A stretch of 64,000 nt of DNA from Entamoeba invadens IP1 (Eukaryota > Evosea > Mastigamoebida > Endamoebidae). This document shows positions 63,363 to 64,000 of the stretch, in pieces. The translations under genes were made by a program, and so were the position numbers. Each line of letters begins with the position of its first letter. Positions within the stretch are counted from its first letter, which is position 1. Where the stretch lies: assembly GCF_000330505.1 (NCBI RefSeq), contig NW_004443753.1, positions 1 to 64,000 on the forward strand. The letters run 5' to 3'. The notes under the pieces were generated by a model. The model saw only the letters and a list, made by a program, of their open reading frames with translations. It was not told where the DNA came from and searched no databases.

Positions 63363-64000
63363 CTAAAACTCAATTGGGTTTGATTTCTTATCCTTCGACT
63401 TTGCAAGTCGTTTTTCTTTGGTTTCTTTTCTTTCGACAGAAACCCTTTTGACTTTGGTTACTGGAGCTAATGTGGGAGTTTTTTCAAAATTTTGTTCACT
63501 TACTTGGCCTTCTCCTTTTCTACTCTGATAACACCAACCACATCGTCCGATGAGTTATAATTAGGGGTGTTTTCCTCTTCCATTCGCTTTGTAATTATTT
63601 TTGGAACAATAAATTCACCGACTTGATTGAAAGCTTTCACAACATTGTCGCCATTGGCAGTCACTTCCCAAGAATAGATCAGTTCATTAATTCTATCTTT
63701 TTCTTTGAGACAAACAAACTTTTTAGGCAGTTTTTGAACTCTAACGAGTCAAACGAAAGAATGTTCTTCATAGGCTTGGATCTTTCGGTTTCTTCTTCAA
63801 TTTGGAATTTGTGTTGGTACATATTGTTTTTGTTACTCAAAAGCTTCTTTTGGATTCCAAATATTCCAAAATCTAATGGCTGTGTGAGATGTGATGAATG
63901 AGGGATAAGCTCAATCATTTCAATGTAATTTTCCTCAAACAAACGGGTGATTTCTGTGTCAAAATGGCCAGAAAAGCCATCAATCAACAAATAACTTTTT
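63363..64000 (-). pseudogene. Pogo-like transposase C-terminal part, runs off the window
   Basis: The minus strand enters from the right edge with KSYLLIDGFSGHFD (catalytic Asp) and ELIPHSSHLTQPLDFGIFG (third Asp), the DDE_1 pattern. An A-rich run near 63695 shifts the frame to RINELIYSWEVTANGDN ... GVIRVEKEKAK, and another shift near 63507 leads to a basic end (KVKRVSVERKETKEKR ... SNPIEF) with a stop at 63363. The 5' end is outside the window. It is a third pogo-like copy, different from those at 46581 and 55496. Confidence 0.8.

Noticed and set aside
1..64000. CRISPR arrays, rRNA and tRNA genes
   Set aside because: No regularly spaced identical repeats with unique spacers, no rRNA signature and no cloverleaf with a GGTTCGAATCC-like arm were seen by eye; a tRNA scan would be decisive.

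Overview
The window is AT-rich eukaryotic DNA from an Entamoeba-type amoeba. The best marker is a fused aldehyde/alcohol dehydrogenase at 49882-52485 that closely resembles Entamoeba ADH2. Other support comes from very short intergenic spacers, short introns with GTTTGT-like donors, lineage-typical families (TLDc proteins, BspA-like leucine-rich repeat proteins, GH3 glucosidase) and several DNA transposon families. Such transposon diversity is known from E. invadens and E. moshkovskii. E. invadens is my best guess, but this is inference.

Layout. 1-4319 is AT-rich DNA without a convincing gene; it holds a perfect 21-bp hairpin and a degenerate tandem array. 4329-10363 is a Mutator-like element (MULE-1): about 597-bp terminal inverted repeats, a perfect 9-bp target duplication, a leftward transposase and a decayed unknown cargo gene. 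10872-11842 is a decayed gene. 13014-15844 is a second MULE with about 94-bp terminal repeats and its own perfect 9-bp duplication. 15996-46187 is a compact host gene island: UBR-box protein, GH3 beta-glucosidase, endosulfine-like protein, FYVE-like protein, arginine methyltransferase, possible HDA2/3-like protein, RFC1, two TLDc proteins, a leucine-rich repeat protein, a PH-domain protein, VPS28, a bromodomain/ET protein, NOP14, a large helical protein and a small membrane protein. Two 100-N assembly gaps interrupt genes here. 46581-48697 is a pogo-like element, and ADH2 stands alone at 49882-52485. From 52.8 kb to the end there are remnants of Tc1-, pogo- and IS630-like elements, undetermined ORFs, one BspA-like gene, and a pogo-like transposase running off the right edge.

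The genes are individually transcribed on both strands and form no operons. The host island is mostly housekeeping: replication (RFC1), ribosome assembly (NOP14), chromatin (bromodomain/ET, possible HDA2/3), protein methylation, ubiquitin recognition and ESCRT-I sorting. Several gene models only close when short introns are assumed; I worked those out from reading frame and splice motifs.

The most unusual object is MULE-1. The first half of its transposase zinc finger is encoded inside the terminal inverted repeat, so a 90-codon ORF occurs at both ends in opposite orientation. The right-hand copy is in frame with the rest of the transposase and is separated from it by a single TAG.
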